A stretch of DNA of 32,934 nt from Acidobacteriaceae bacterium (GTDB lineage Bacteria; Acidobacteriota; Terriglobia; Terriglobales; Acidobacteriaceae): assembly GCA_003140075.1 (NCBI GenBank), contig PLIO01000050.1, forward strand, positions 1 to 32,934. The letters are read 5' to 3'. Every line of letters starts with the position of its first letter. The stretch's first letter is position 1. The position numbers and the translations under genes are program-made. Under the pieces are notes generated by a model. It saw only the letters and a list, made by a program, of their open reading frames with translations, made no database searches and was not told the DNA's origin. Shown piece by piece: positions 7,253-14,911 of this stretch.

Positions 7253-7288
7253 AATCTATTCATTCATTGAGACATACCTAGACAGCGT

Positions 7289-8200
7289 TTGACGCAAGAG
7301 CAGACAATTCGCTCAGCCGTGGCTTGCAGTGGCGTGGGACTGCACAGCGGCGCAGATGTCTCCATGCGAATTCTTCCCGCCCCGCCCGCCACCGGCATCG
7401 TGTTTCGCCGCACCGACTTAGATGGCTTTGAGATCGAAGCCATCAGCCGCAACGTGGCCCGCGTCAGCTACGCCACCAGCCTCATGAAAAAAGGCGTGCT
7501 CATCTCCACCACCGAGCACCTGCTCTCGGCCTTCATCGGCCTGGGCGTGGACAATGCCATCGTGGAACTCGACAATCTCGAACTTCCCATTCTTGATGGC
7601 AGCGCACTCCCGTTTGTCGAACTCATCCAGAAGGCCGGCATCCGCAAACAGCGCCGCCCGCGCAAGTATCTGAAGATTCTTCGCGAAGTGGAAATGCGCG
7701 AAGGCAACAAATTTATCTCCGTCGAACCTGCCGAAAGCTACTTCGTTTCCTACTCCATCAATTTTCCCCACCCGCTCATCGGCAAAGAAACTTTTCAAGT
7801 TGAGCTCTCGAACGGCAGCTACCTGCGCAACATCGCCGGCGCGCGCACTTTCGGCTCGCGCGAAGACGAGAAAGCCATGCGTAACATGGGATTGATCCGC
7901 GGCGCATCGCGCGAAAACTGCATCGTGCTCACGCGCGACGGAATCGAAAACGGCCCGCTCCGCTTTCCCGACGAATTCGTGCGTCACAAAGTGCTGGACC
8001 TGGTCGGCGACCTCGCGCTACTGGGCAAGCCAATCCTGGGCAAGATCGTTGCCGACCGCGCCGGCCACGCTATGCACACTGCGCTGGTCTCCCGCATCCT
8101 GCGCGATAAAACGCTGTGGGAAGAAGTCACGCTGCCGGAAGAAGAAAAAAACGGCGCGAGCCCCTACACCGCCCACGCCGCCGTCGGATCGTCGCTCTAA
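7289..8200 (+). CDS. lpxC: UDP-3-O-acyl-N-acetylglucosamine deacetylase
   Basis: LpxC is the zinc enzyme for the committed step of lipid A synthesis in the cytosol. This 303-residue protein shows the family landmarks: SGVGLHSG near the N-terminus, zinc ligands His77 (STTEHL), His233 and Asp237 (VRHKVLDLVGD), the LPILDGSA motif, and the catalytic histidine at 260 in AGHAMH. The start is TTG: an in-frame stop at 7268 excludes anything longer, and no ATG lies near. The Shine-Dalgarno is weak. A weak initiator plus a leader with alternative hairpins suggests tight control of expression, which would fit LpxC being a regulated enzyme elsewhere (for example by proteolysis in E. coli). Presence of lpxC shows a lipopolysaccharide-making outer membrane. 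Confidence 0.97.
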   Translation: MTQEQTIRSAVACSGVGLHSGADVSMRILPAPPATGIVFRRTDLDGFEIEAISRNVARVSYATSLMKKGVLISTTEHLLSAFIGLGVDNAIVELDNLELPILDGSALPFVELIQKAGIRKQRRPRKYLKILREVEMREGNKFISVEPAESYFVSYSINFPHPLIGKETFQVELSNGSYLRNIAGARTFGSREDEKAMRNMGLIRGASRENCIVLTRDGIENGPLRFPDEFVRHKVLDLVGDLALLGKPILGKIVADRAGHAMHTALVSRILRDKTLWEEVTLPEEEKNGASPYTAHAAVGSSL

Positions 8201-8221
8201 TCCTGTTGCCTAAAATCTATC

Positions 8222-8280
8222 CGCCTGTCATCCTGCGCAGTCGAAAGCCTGCCCTGAGCGCAGCCGAAGGGGATCTGACC
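8222..8280. repeat. dispersed intergenic repeat-like element
   Basis: The gap between the convergent stops of lpxC and the next gene contains a stretch with GTCATCCTG at one end, CCTGAGCGCAGCCGAAGG in the middle and GGATCTGA at the other. This CCTGAGCG...GAAGGATCT style is widely repeated in acidobacterial intergenic regions; that is recollection and the window holds only one copy. No terminator with a T tract is evident. Confidence 0.4.
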
Positions 8281-8282
8281 CT

Positions 8283-8519
8283 TCAATCGGCAGGTTCGCA
8301 GGGACTCTCGCCAGCTTCCGGGCCAGCCTCAGGCTGTTCCTCGAGCAGCCGGTGCAGTTCGGCGCGGGTTTGGCTGATCAGTGCTGCGGCGAACTGGCGA
8401 GCCGATCGTTGGCGCTCCGCCGACAGATCCTTCACTCGCATGTTCAGCAACGGAATATCTTCTTCAAACCAGCGCAGGGTTTTCTTTACGCGCTTGATGC
8501 GGTAAGCGGTAGGAAGCAT
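8283..8519 (-). CDS. small helical protein, unknown
   Basis: An ATG at 8519 is preceded by GGAGA with a suitable gap (about 9-10 bases). The product is 78 residues, MLPTAYRIKRVKKTLRW... through LSAERQRSARQFAAALISQT to RAELHRLLEEQPEAG. It is predicted almost wholly helical and strongly charged, with an acidic, proline-rich tail; a two-helix coiled-coil hairpin is likely. A longer frame reaches 8627 but adds residues that look like non-coding sequence. No family is recognised and no catalytic motif is seen. It is convergent with lpxC and follows the receiver-PilZ gene on the same strand by about 145 bases. Confidence 0.55.
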   Translation of the reverse strand: MLPTAYRIKRVKKTLRWFEEDIPLLNMRVKDLSAERQRSARQFAAALISQTRAELHRLLEEQPEAGPEAGESPCEPAD

Positions 8520-8664
8520 GGCAGCGGGTCTCCGGTATCCCACCAGCTTGCCACGCGCCAGGGCACGGAGAAAGTTACAAAGTGAATACCTGGGGACCGA
8601 TGAGCCTAGGACAATGAGGCGCGGCACGCGCCTATTGCTCTGACTTTATTGTTTTGACTTATTG

Positions 8665-9390
8665 CTATGACCCGGAATTTGAGCCCGGCGGCTTTTGCTT
8701 GGAGCCGGGAAGCTCTTTGCCCACCTGTTCGTCGAGCCATTTTTCGAGAAGTTCCTGAGACGACGGGGGCACTTTAAGAAACCGCAGTCCCGCGTGTCCC
8801 TTGAGGTCGGCCCAAGCCAGCTCCGATTCCACGTCCATGTCCAGCTTGCTTTCGGGCAGGGCAAATTGCAAACGGGGCTTTGCGTTCTTAGGCAGGGCCT
8901 GATGTAATTTGATGGCGATGCCTCCCTCGCTGATATTTGTGCTGGTGGCTTTTAATTCCTTTTCGCCCAGAACCACATTCACCGGCATCGTGACCGCCTG
9001 CCGGAAATATCGGCGGCGCTCCCGTTCCATGAAACCCAGAGCCGCATGGAAGCAGCGCGACGCGTTCAAGGTGCTGATGGGCTTTTGCAACACAAAATTG
9101 ACACCCATCCCGAAGACTTCCTGGGTGGTCGTTCTCTTTCCGTTCAAAACGGCAAAGGCGACGGAACCGCGGTTGCCGGGAGTGGACCGCAATCCCTGCA
9201 GAACTTCCAGCCCACCGGGCATGTCATCGCAGTCCACGATGACGGCGTCGAACTTTTCCGAGATCAGAATCTCGCTGGCCCGTTTCGCCTCCTGGCAGAT
9301 TTCCACCTGAATGGACAGCTTTTCCAGTGTGGGCCGAAGTATCCTGAACACTTCGGCATCCCGGCTCAAGAGCAGCGACTCCAACGTCAT
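8665..9390 (-). CDS. response-regulator receiver fused to PilZ domain
   Basis: Residues 1-120 form a CheY-like receiver: the phospho-acceptor region is VIVDCDDMPGG and the conserved lysine is in LQKPIS. Residues 125-225 form a PilZ domain with the c-di-GMP-binding signatures RRYFR (RxxxR) and NISEGG ([D/N]xSxxG). The 241-residue cytoplasmic protein would thus combine phosphorelay input with c-di-GMP sensing. The acidic pocket residues at the very N-terminus are not the usual DD pair (SLLLSRDAEVF), so phosphorylation may be altered. The C-terminal tail is Ser/Pro-rich. It is transcribed away from folK. No histidine kinase lies in the window. The c-di-GMP enzyme at the left edge shows the same signalling currency but is not adjacent. 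Confidence 0.85.
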   Translation of the reverse strand: MTLESLLLSRDAEVFRILRPTLEKLSIQVEICQEAKRASEILISEKFDAVIVDCDDMPGGLEVLQGLRSTPGNRGSVAFAVLNGKRTTTQEVFGMGVNFVLQKPISTLNASRCFHAALGFMERERRRYFRQAVTMPVNVVLGEKELKATSTNISEGGIAIKLHQALPKNAKPRLQFALPESKLDMDVESELAWADLKGHAGLRFLKVPPSSQELLEKWLDEQVGKELPGSKQKPPGSNSGS

Positions 9391-9463
9391 GCTCCAATTC
9401 TAGAGTCGAGCGCAGCTTGGTGAAAGTGACCAAGGTATCGGACAAGGACGAGGGGCGCAACCG

Positions 9464-10012
9464 ATGGCCGAGAAAGGTTTGGGTGAAAGCAACACGATGA
9501 AGCCAGGTTCCCCGAAGCGCGTCTATCTTTCTCTGGGATCGAACGTCGGCGACCGCGAGGCCCAACTGCGCGATGCGCAGTCTCGGCTGAGCACGGCCGG
9601 CCGCGCGAGTAAAGCATCTTCATACTATGAAACCGAACCCGTGGACTTCATTGAGCAACCGTGGTTCTTGAATTGTGTGGTTGCCCTCGAAACCAGCAAG
9701 ACCCCGCCGCAGTTGATGAATGCAATTCTTCGCATTGAAGAGGAGATGGGCCGGAAGCGCGTACAGAAGAAAGGGCCGCGCTCCATTGACATCGACATTC
9801 TGCTCTTCGGTGACGCCGTCATCGATTCCGAGGGGCTCACCATCCCTCATCCCGCAATGCACCAGCGCCGCTTCGTCCTGGAACCCCTGGCGGAGCTTGC
9901 GCCGGACCTTCGCCACCCCGCGTTGAATAAGACGATTCGCGAATTGCGCGATGCGCTGCCGCGAGGACAGGCGGTAAGACGGATACCACGATCCGAGAGA
10001 GCCAACGACTAA
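9464..10012 (+). CDS. folK: 2-amino-4-hydroxy-6-hydroxymethyldihydropteridine pyrophosphokinase
   Basis: HPPK transfers pyrophosphate from ATP to the pterin alcohol in folate synthesis. The 182-residue protein holds the family signatures in order: YLSLGSNVGDRE, YETEPV, PWFLNCVVALE, the nucleotide/Mg site GPRSIDIDILLFGD, and IPHPAMHQRRFVLEPLAELA. Two starts are plausible. ATG 9464 has a GAGGGG eight bases upstream; ATG 9497 (MKPGSPKRVYLSL) matches the usual family length better but has a poorer site. The C-terminal 20 residues are basic and not conserved. It stands apart from other folate genes and runs opposite the receiver-PilZ gene. Confidence 0.96.
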   Translation: MAEKGLGESNTMKPGSPKRVYLSLGSNVGDREAQLRDAQSRLSTAGRASKASSYYETEPVDFIEQPWFLNCVVALETSKTPPQLMNAILRIEEEMGRKRVQKKGPRSIDIDILLFGDAVIDSEGLTIPHPAMHQRRFVLEPLAELAPDLRHPALNKTIRELRDALPRGQAVRRIPRSERAND

Positions 10013-10034
10013 CGACCGCCGACTAACGACGGTC

Positions 10035-10691
10035 CTACGGCACAATGATTCTGCTGCCGGCTTCCTGCGGCGTAACCACAGCCGATTCCTGCTCGGGAAA
10101 CTGGGCGAAGAGGAAATCGATGAAGGCACGCGACTTTGGGCGGCCTGACGTGCGCCCGTGTCCCAGGCGAACCAGAAACACGAGAGCCTTGAACACGTCG
10201 GAATCGCGCAGGTTGGAATATCCCAACTGCTTTTGCTCCGCTGCACGATACTGCTTGACCATCTCTTCCACCTGAGCCGCGGCCGCATGCTGAGCGGCAC
10301 TGGTCAGCGGCTGCTCGTAGTGCAGACCGGAGTTGACCAGCCGCTCGTAACTCGTGCACATCGCCGAAAGCGCCGCGATCAGATCGCGATCGTTGAGGGT
10401 GCGGTCGGCGCGCGCCGCCTTGGCCAGGGCGTAACTGAGCCCCATCAGCAGATGTTCGCGCTCGTAGGTGAACTGATCCGAAATTTCAACCTGCAGAAAC
10501 AACGATCCCCGGTCGAATTGCTCTGCGGGACGCGGCTTTTCATGTTCCCGCGCCTGCTGCAGATAGGGGCAATCGCTGGGACAATCGAGGGTTACTTCGC
10601 GCTGCTCGCCGCAGCACTGGGGGCAGATGCGTCCGTGAACGGCGGGACAGAAGCGCTTCTCTTTGCGAATTTCGCAGATGGCACAACTCAA
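10035..10691 (-). CDS. Cys-rich zinc-finger-like protein, unknown
   Basis: The N-terminus of this 218-residue protein carries eight cysteines in the first 41 residues, spaced as CAIC, C15, CPQCC and CPSDC (3, 6, 15, 23, 26, 27, 37, 41). This is a probable zinc-binding module, possibly binuclear. The rest is mostly helical (ALAKAARADRTLNDRDLIAAL, QVEEMVKQYRAAEQK) without catalytic motifs, and no signal peptide or membrane segment is present. Similar Cys-headed proteins are, to my recollection, found as hypotheticals in Acidobacteria. It is convergent with folK, with 22 bases between them. A role in protein or nucleic-acid binding is only inference. Confidence 0.75.
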   Translation of the reverse strand: MSCAICEIRKEKRFCPAVHGRICPQCCGEQREVTLDCPSDCPYLQQAREHEKPRPAEQFDRGSLFLQVEISDQFTYEREHLLMGLSYALAKAARADRTLNDRDLIAALSAMCTSYERLVNSGLHYEQPLTSAAQHAAAAQVEEMVKQYRAAEQKQLGYSNLRDSDVFKALVFLVRLGHGRTSGRPKSRAFIDFLFAQFPEQESAVVTPQEAGSRIIVP

Positions 10692-10826
10692 ATCGGTGTT
10701 CTCCTCTTCAGCATTATGGCACTGGACGCCGTTAGCTTGGGGATGGCAGCGTCAACAGGGACGGTCGTGTGAAGGACAATCCGGCTTGATGGCTGCCACC
10801 AGTAACTGCTCTGGTACGCGTGTTTG

Positions 10827-10872
10827 GGCCATTTCGGGAGGCTGCTTTGCGAATCAGCATGTAAAAATGGCC
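10827..10872 (+). terminator. nested hairpin with T tract upstream of HU gene
   Basis: GGCCATTT (10827-10834) pairs perfectly with AAATGGCC (10865-10872). Inside the loop GCTG (10841-10844) pairs with CAGC (10855-10858). TTTTCT follows directly. It looks like a rho-independent terminator or leader structure on the plus strand, but no plus-strand gene ends here, so it may end an unannotated transcript or serve the HU gene 118 bases downstream. Confidence 0.4.
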
Positions 10873-10989
10873 TTTTCTGGGTGCGGTCTATCCGGAACCC
10901 GCGTAGAATATGGGTGTTTTCCACAGGGCGGTGGTATAAGATCAAGCCCGCTGGAATTAAAATTCGAATCTTTCCCATTAGGAGGAAAC

Positions 10990-11283
10990 ATGGCATCAGG
11001 TTTGACCAAGACCCAACTCGTCCGTCATCTGGCCGAGAAAGTTGAACTCCCCAATAAGACTGTGGCGTTGTTTCTGGAACAACTCGCCGACGTCGCTGTG
11101 AAAGAAACCAAGAAGAACGGTGTGTTCGTGGTGCCCGGCCTGGGCCGGTTGGTGAAGGCGCACCGCAAGGCGCGCGTGGGGCGCAATCCGCAGACCGGCG
11201 AGCCCATCCAAATCAAGGCCAAGACCGTGGTGAAGTTCCGCGTCGCCAAGGCTGCCAAGGACGCGATCGCTCCCAAGAAGTAG
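10990..11283 (+). CDS. HU/IHF-family DNA-binding protein
   Basis: This 97-residue histone-like protein has the full family layout: N-terminal helices (MASGLTKTQLVRHLAEKVEL, LFLEQLADVAVKETKKNG) and the signature FVVPGLGRLVKAHRKARVGRNPQTGEPI, whose arms bend DNA, then a KTVVKFRVAKAAKDAI tail. It would act as a dimer that coats or bends the nucleoid. A textbook AGGAGG lies just before ATG 10990, pointing to strong translation. A 10-bp terminator hairpin follows the stop. Some acidobacterial genomes carry several HU paralogues, so hupB or ihf cannot be assigned. A nested hairpin about 118 bases upstream may influence its expression. Confidence 0.95.
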   Translation: MASGLTKTQLVRHLAEKVELPNKTVALFLEQLADVAVKETKKNGVFVVPGLGRLVKAHRKARVGRNPQTGEPIQIKAKTVVKFRVAKAAKDAIAPKK

Positions 11284-11304
11284 ATTTTTGTTTAGATTGA
11301 ATCC

Positions 11305-11328
11305 AAAGGCCGGCTTAGGCCGGCCTTT
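11305..11328 (+). terminator. rho-independent-type terminator of HU gene
   Basis: AAAGGCCGGC (11305-11314) and GCCGGCCTTT (11319-11328) form a perfect 10-bp stem with a TTAG loop, 22 bases after the HU stop. The terminal TTT of the stem supplies the short U run. It lies immediately before the next reading frame, so the oxidoreductase needs its own promoter. Confidence 0.8.
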
Positions 11329-11360
11329 GAATTTCTGTGAGCTTCGAATTTCGTCCGGCT

Positions 11361-12284
11361 ATGCTGAACTGGATCGTAATCGGAATCGGAGACATCTCCA
11401 CCCGTCGCGTCATTCCCGCGATTCAGGCCGCGCCCAGAAGCCGCTTGTATGGCCTGGTCACGAGCGATGCGACAAAAGCTGCGCCGTTCAACGCGAAGGT
11501 GTGGACGACCCTCGGCGAAGCTCTCGGCGATCCCGAAGTGCAAGCCGTTTACGTCGCGACTCCAGTCTTCCTTCACGCGCCCCAAACCATTCAATCTCTT
11601 CGCGCCGGCAAGCACGTGTTGTGCGAGAAGCCCATGGCCATGAACGAGGCCGAGGCGCGATTGATGGTACAGACTGCGGAAGAAACCGGGCGCACCTTCG
11701 GCGTGGCCTACTATCGCCGGGCTTACCCCAAGGTGAAGCGTGCCAAACAACTGCTCGAGGCCGGAGCGATCGGCAAGCCCATGCTCGCCGAACTCACTTG
11801 CCACGAATGGCGCGATGAAAAGGGAAGCCATCGCAGTTGGCTGATCGACCCAGCGAAAGCGGGAGGCGGACCGCTCTACGACATCGCCTCGCACCGTATC
11901 GATGTGGCGAATTGTTTGTTCGGTCAGCCCAACCGCGCTGCCGGCTTTCTTTCGAATGCGGTGCATCGCTATGCGGTGGAAGACAATGCGACCGTGATGA
12001 TCGACTACGCGGGCGGAGTGCGCGCCATCGTGGACGTGCGCTGGCATTCGAAGGCGAAGCGCGATCAATGCCGCATCCTGGGGACTGAAGGTGAGATGGA
12101 GTTAAGTCCGCTGAATGGTCCCGAGTTGATTTATCCCGGCGGTCGCGAGAGCCTGCCGGTTCATGCCAACGTACATGCTCCCATGATCGAGAACTTCGTG
12201 GATGCCGTGCTGGACGAGGCTCCTCTGCTGGCCAGCGGAGCCGATGCGTTCTGGACAGACTGGATCACGGAGCGGGCGCGATGA
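11361..12284 (+). CDS. Gfo/Idh/MocA-family oxidoreductase
   Basis: This is an NAD(P)-dependent sugar-type dehydrogenase. The N-terminal Rossmann fold opens with NWIVIGIGDIS, carries YVATPVFLHAPQ and the signature EKPMA with the catalytic lysine. The C-terminal domain has GGGPLYDIASHRIDV, where the conserved Asp and His act in catalysis. The frame permits a GTG start at 11337, but ATG 11361 sits right before the first strand, as family members do. At 307 residues it is at the short end for the family, with the C-terminus ending at FWTDWITERAR. It follows the HU terminator and is convergent with the first amidohydrolase. Substrate unknown; inositol, glucose derivatives or glycosides are common in the family. 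Confidence 0.92.
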   Translation: MLNWIVIGIGDISTRRVIPAIQAAPRSRLYGLVTSDATKAAPFNAKVWTTLGEALGDPEVQAVYVATPVFLHAPQTIQSLRAGKHVLCEKPMAMNEAEARLMVQTAEETGRTFGVAYYRRAYPKVKRAKQLLEAGAIGKPMLAELTCHEWRDEKGSHRSWLIDPAKAGGGPLYDIASHRIDVANCLFGQPNRAAGFLSNAVHRYAVEDNATVMIDYAGGVRAIVDVRWHSKAKRDQCRILGTEGEMELSPLNGPELIYPGGRESLPVHANVHAPMIENFVDAVLDEAPLLASGADAFWTDWITERAR

Positions 12285-12319
12285 AACGCCGGGGCCTGAA
12301 AAGCCGGTCCTCCGCGACT

Positions 12320-13648
12320 CTACTTTCCGTATTCGTTCTTGACCACTTCGCCGCCCTTCATCACAAACTTCACTCGCTCCAGCGTGGTCACATCTTTGAG
12401 CGGATCGCCATCCACCGCGACAATGTCGGCCCACGCGCCGGGCTCAAGGCTTCCCACCTTTCCCGGCCATCCCAGCAGGTCCGCCGCATTCACCGTGGCT
12501 GCCTGAATGGCTTGCAGAGGCGTCAACCCGAGTTTCACCATGACCGCGAATTCATGCGCGTTCAGGCCGTGCGGATAAACGGCAGCGTCGGTGCCGAAGG
12601 CCACTTTCACTCCGCTGGCGAAGGCGTGGGCAATGTTCTTGCGCGCGACTGGCATGACGGCTTTGGCCTTGGCCAAATAGAAATCGGGCACATGGTTTTT
12701 TTCGGCATTCTCCAGAAACCAATCGCCCAGGTAAAGCGTGGGCACAAGATAGGTGCCGTTCTTTTTCATCTCTGCAATGCCCGCATCGTCAATGTAAGAG
12801 CCGTGCTCGATGGAATCCACTCCGGCCTCCGACGCCCAGAGAATGCCCTGCGCGCCGTGGGCGTGGGCGGCAACTTTTCGTCCCAGGCGATGGGCGTCGG
12901 CCACGATAGCCTTCATCTCCTCCAGCGTGTACTGCGAGGCTTGCGGGTCGTCTCCTTTCGAGAGCACGCCGCCGGTCGCGCAAATCTTGATCAGATCGGC
13001 GCCATACTTGATGTTCTCGCGCACCTTGTGCTGCACGGCCGCAATGCCATCGGCCACTCCATATCCCTCGGCGTGATACTCGTAGGGCAGCAGATTGTTG
13101 TCGCAGTGTCCCCCGGTGATGCCCAACAGCGGTCCGCTCACCAGCATCCTCGGCCCCGGCACGTCGCCGGCGTTGATTGCATCACGCAGGGCCACGTCGG
13201 TGAATCCATCAGCGCCCACATTACGCACGGTGGTGAATCCCGCCTCCAGCGTGACCCGCGCATTCTTGGCGCCAATCAGCGCTTGCCGTGGGATGGATAC
13301 GCCGAGCTCCTCATAACCGAATTTGGGATCCATGGTCAGGTGGGTATGCGCATCGATCAATCCGGGCAGGACGGTCGCGTTGGGTAGTTCAAGGCGGAGA
13401 GCATTTGTCGGCGCTTTCGCTCCCGCAGAATCTCCGATGCTTACGATTTTCCCGTCTTCGATAACAAGCGTTTGATCCGAAAGCAGCTTGCCAGTCTTCA
13501 CGTCGAGCATGTGCCCGGCGTGGATGACCACGCTTCGCGTACTCTGCTGCGTGTCAATCTGCTGAGCAGCCCCCTGCTGAACAGCAATCTGACCCCACAT
13601 CCCCAACCCCGCCACCACAGCCATGACGGAATGCAGAAATCCCTTCAT
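12320..13648 (-). CDS. secreted amidohydrolase (prolidase-like), copy 1
   Basis: This 442-residue metal-dependent hydrolase belongs to the amidohydrolase superfamily, in the Xaa-Pro dipeptidase/imidazolonepropionase-like group. The N-terminal hydrophobic stretch [19 protein letters not shown] is a signal peptide, so it acts in the periplasm or outside. Metal ligands are visible in order: DAHTHL, the carboxylated lysine in LIKICATGG, His in AAHAHG, His in SIEHGS and Asp in FGTDAA. The C-terminal [17 protein letters not shown] is the family's composite beta domain. ATG 13648 has GGAG seven bases upstream, better than the ATG 15 bases earlier. A paralogue lies at 15505-16809 on the same strand with the toxin-antitoxin pair and CBS gene between. 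Substrates are probably dipeptides or N-acyl amino acids. Confidence 0.92.
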   Translation of the reverse strand: MKGFLHSVMAVVAGLGMWGQIAVQQGAAQQIDTQQSTRSVVIHAGHMLDVKTGKLLSDQTLVIEDGKIVSIGDSAGAKAPTNALRLELPNATVLPGLIDAHTHLTMDPKFGYEELGVSIPRQALIGAKNARVTLEAGFTTVRNVGADGFTDVALRDAINAGDVPGPRMLVSGPLLGITGGHCDNNLLPYEYHAEGYGVADGIAAVQHKVRENIKYGADLIKICATGGVLSKGDDPQASQYTLEEMKAIVADAHRLGRKVAAHAHGAQGILWASEAGVDSIEHGSYIDDAGIAEMKKNGTYLVPTLYLGDWFLENAEKNHVPDFYLAKAKAVMPVARKNIAHAFASGVKVAFGTDAAVYPHGLNAHEFAVMVKLGLTPLQAIQAATVNAADLLGWPGKVGSLEPGAWADIVAVDGDPLKDVTTLERVKFVMKGGEVVKNEYGK

Positions 13649-13792
13649 CGATCTTCTCCGCAAATATGTGATTGAAACGTACCGAAGGATACCAAAACGC
13701 GCCAGCCCAGTCGCCTCAGTCGTATCGATCCTCCGGGGTGGAGAGCAAGCGGATATGGGGCGGGTGTCCGTCCTGGTCGCGTCTCTGCGAGC

Positions 13793-14215
13793 CTAGGTCT
13801 TCAGAACTCTTAATGCTGGGAAAGCTGTACGGTAGACCCCTTCGTCGAGAGTGAGCAGCGAGTAGTGGTGTCCGGCGGCGTAGGCCCCGATCAGGAAGTC
13901 GGCTAGGATGCGGCGGGGTCCCGGCTCGCGCTGTCTGCGCCGCCGTCCTGCATAGCTCTGAAAGGCTTGCCCGGCTGCGCGCCAAACGCGCTCCTCCATA
14001 TGCCATGCGACGGCGATGCCGGTTTCCCGGAAGAACCCATCGAGGAAGGATTCTGTACGCCCAGCAAAGGCCATCAACTCGGCGTACACGGGAGCGGGGA
14101 CAATCAGCGGCCCTCTGGCGAGAGCGGCGTCGAGGGCGGATCGCGCAGCTGCGTTGAGAGCGTCGTCGAGATTCCACAGCGCAGCGATCACGTTGGTATC
14201 GATGACTGTAGCCAT
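13793..14215 (-). CDS. vapC: PIN-domain VapC-type toxin
   Basis: The 140-residue protein is a PIN-domain ribonuclease. The acidic residues that hold Mg2+ are all present: Asp6 (IDTNVIAAL), Glu46 (VYAELMAF), Asp105 (ILADFLIGAYA) and Asp124 (LTLDEGVYR). VapC toxins cut RNA, often tRNA or rRNA. It lies 9 bases after the AbrB-type antitoxin stop on the same strand, the classical antitoxin-first order, so the pair forms an operon. A stretch rich in Arg (RRRRQREPGPRR) at about 91-102 is a candidate RNA-contact loop. No truncation is seen, so it is likely active. Confidence 0.93.
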   Translation of the reverse strand: MATVIDTNVIAALWNLDDALNAAARSALDAALARGPLIVPAPVYAELMAFAGRTESFLDGFFRETGIAVAWHMEERVWRAAGQAFQSYAGRRRRQREPGPRRILADFLIGAYAAGHHYSLLTLDEGVYRTAFPALRVLKT

Positions 14216-14224
14216 GGGACTTCG

Positions 14225-14464
14225 TCAGCGGCCGCGCAACTCCCGGATCGCCCGTACTACCGCCTTCCTGCCGGAGCCTGCCTTGCCATTGCCGATCCCG
14301 CGGTACTTCTCGAATGGGCTGCTGCTTCTCACAGGCCGGACTTGAGTTCGCGTGCCGTCGCTTTCAAAGACGAGACCGTCCCCCGGCCTCACTCCGAGCA
14401 GCTTACGAATCTCGTGCGGCACCGTGATCTGTCCCTTGCTGGTGATTCGGGCCTGTTTTTGCAT
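14225..14464 (-). CDS. vapB: AbrB/SpoVT-type antitoxin (VapB)
   Basis: This 79-residue antitoxin has an N-terminal swapped-hairpin AbrB domain with the recognisable ARITSKGQITVPHEIRKLL, followed by GVRPGDGLVFESDG. The C-terminal third (RSSSPFEKYRGIGNGKAG, then AIRELRG) is the likely toxin-binding tail. It binds DNA as a dimer and should repress its own operon together with VapC. AAGGAA lies about 9 bases before ATG 14464. A -10-like TATACT inside the palindrome GTATATAC (14485-14492) sits about 20 bases upstream of the start, consistent with autoregulation. Confidence 0.93.
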   Translation of the reverse strand: MQKQARITSKGQITVPHEIRKLLGVRPGDGLVFESDGTRTQVRPVRSSSPFEKYRGIGNGKAGSGRKAVVRAIRELRGR

Positions 14465-14473
14465 GGACCAGTT

Positions 14474-14500
14474 TCCTTACCTCAGTATATACCTCCTTAC
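14474..14500 (-). promoter_or_regulatory. vapBC promoter/operator
   Basis: The palindrome GTATATAC (14485-14492) overlaps a -10-like TATACT read on the minus strand. It is flanked by direct repeats TCCTTAC at 14474-14480 and 14494-14500, exactly 20 bases apart (two helical turns), with TACCTC also repeated at 14478 and 14490. No good -35 is visible. This layout fits binding of the AbrB-type antitoxin to its own promoter. Confidence 0.55.
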
Positions 14501-14911
14501 TGCGTCGCGAAAAGCTGATCGCTGCCCTCAACCTCTACTGCAAACCTGTGAAACCGGCCTTTGACCTTCACTTTTCCACAACTAGCCTGTGACGTCCAAC
14601 CTTGCCCCCGCAATTCAAATCAGCGATCATGGTCGAGGCCGTGACGGTCGGCTACACAGCTAATCGTTCCGCCCTAAGTCCTTTGTTTCACGGATTTTGT
14701 ATCTAAGTCTTTTAGACCTTCGGATTTGCGGGGAAAATCGTGCTAACTCGATGATTCCAATCACGGCGCAGGGGGGTGGGGTATACCCCTCGAAGGGTCA
14801 TTCACAGCCAATGCTCTAAGAGGAAACACGGCTGAGCAGAAGTTTATTAGACAAAGGAAATCCACAGCCCGGAAAGTTTGCCCGCGGCTCTTAGCTCACG
14901 GCCGCGAAGCG
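14501..14911. other. intergenic region with GGGGTATACCCC palindrome
   Basis: About 410 bases between the vapBC promoter and the CBS gene hold no convincing gene. A 25-codon frame from ATG 14629 lacks a ribosome-binding site. The clear element is a perfect 12-bp palindrome GGGGTATACCCC at 14778-14789. A 9-bp inverted pair TGATCGCTG (14516-14524) and CAGCGATCA (14621-14629) is also present. Base use here is mixed and AT-richer around 14680-14730. No tRNA or recognised RNA is seen. Confidence 0.5.

Noticed and set aside
12281..13387. Long open frame on the plus strand across the first amidohydrolase
   Set aside because: It is antisense to a gene with full motif support; its product is rich in His and Arg with no domain pattern, as expected from antisense to GC-rich code.
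14629..14706. 25-codon frame in the gap before the CBS gene
   Set aside because: No Shine-Dalgarno, no protein-like pattern, no coupling to a neighbour.
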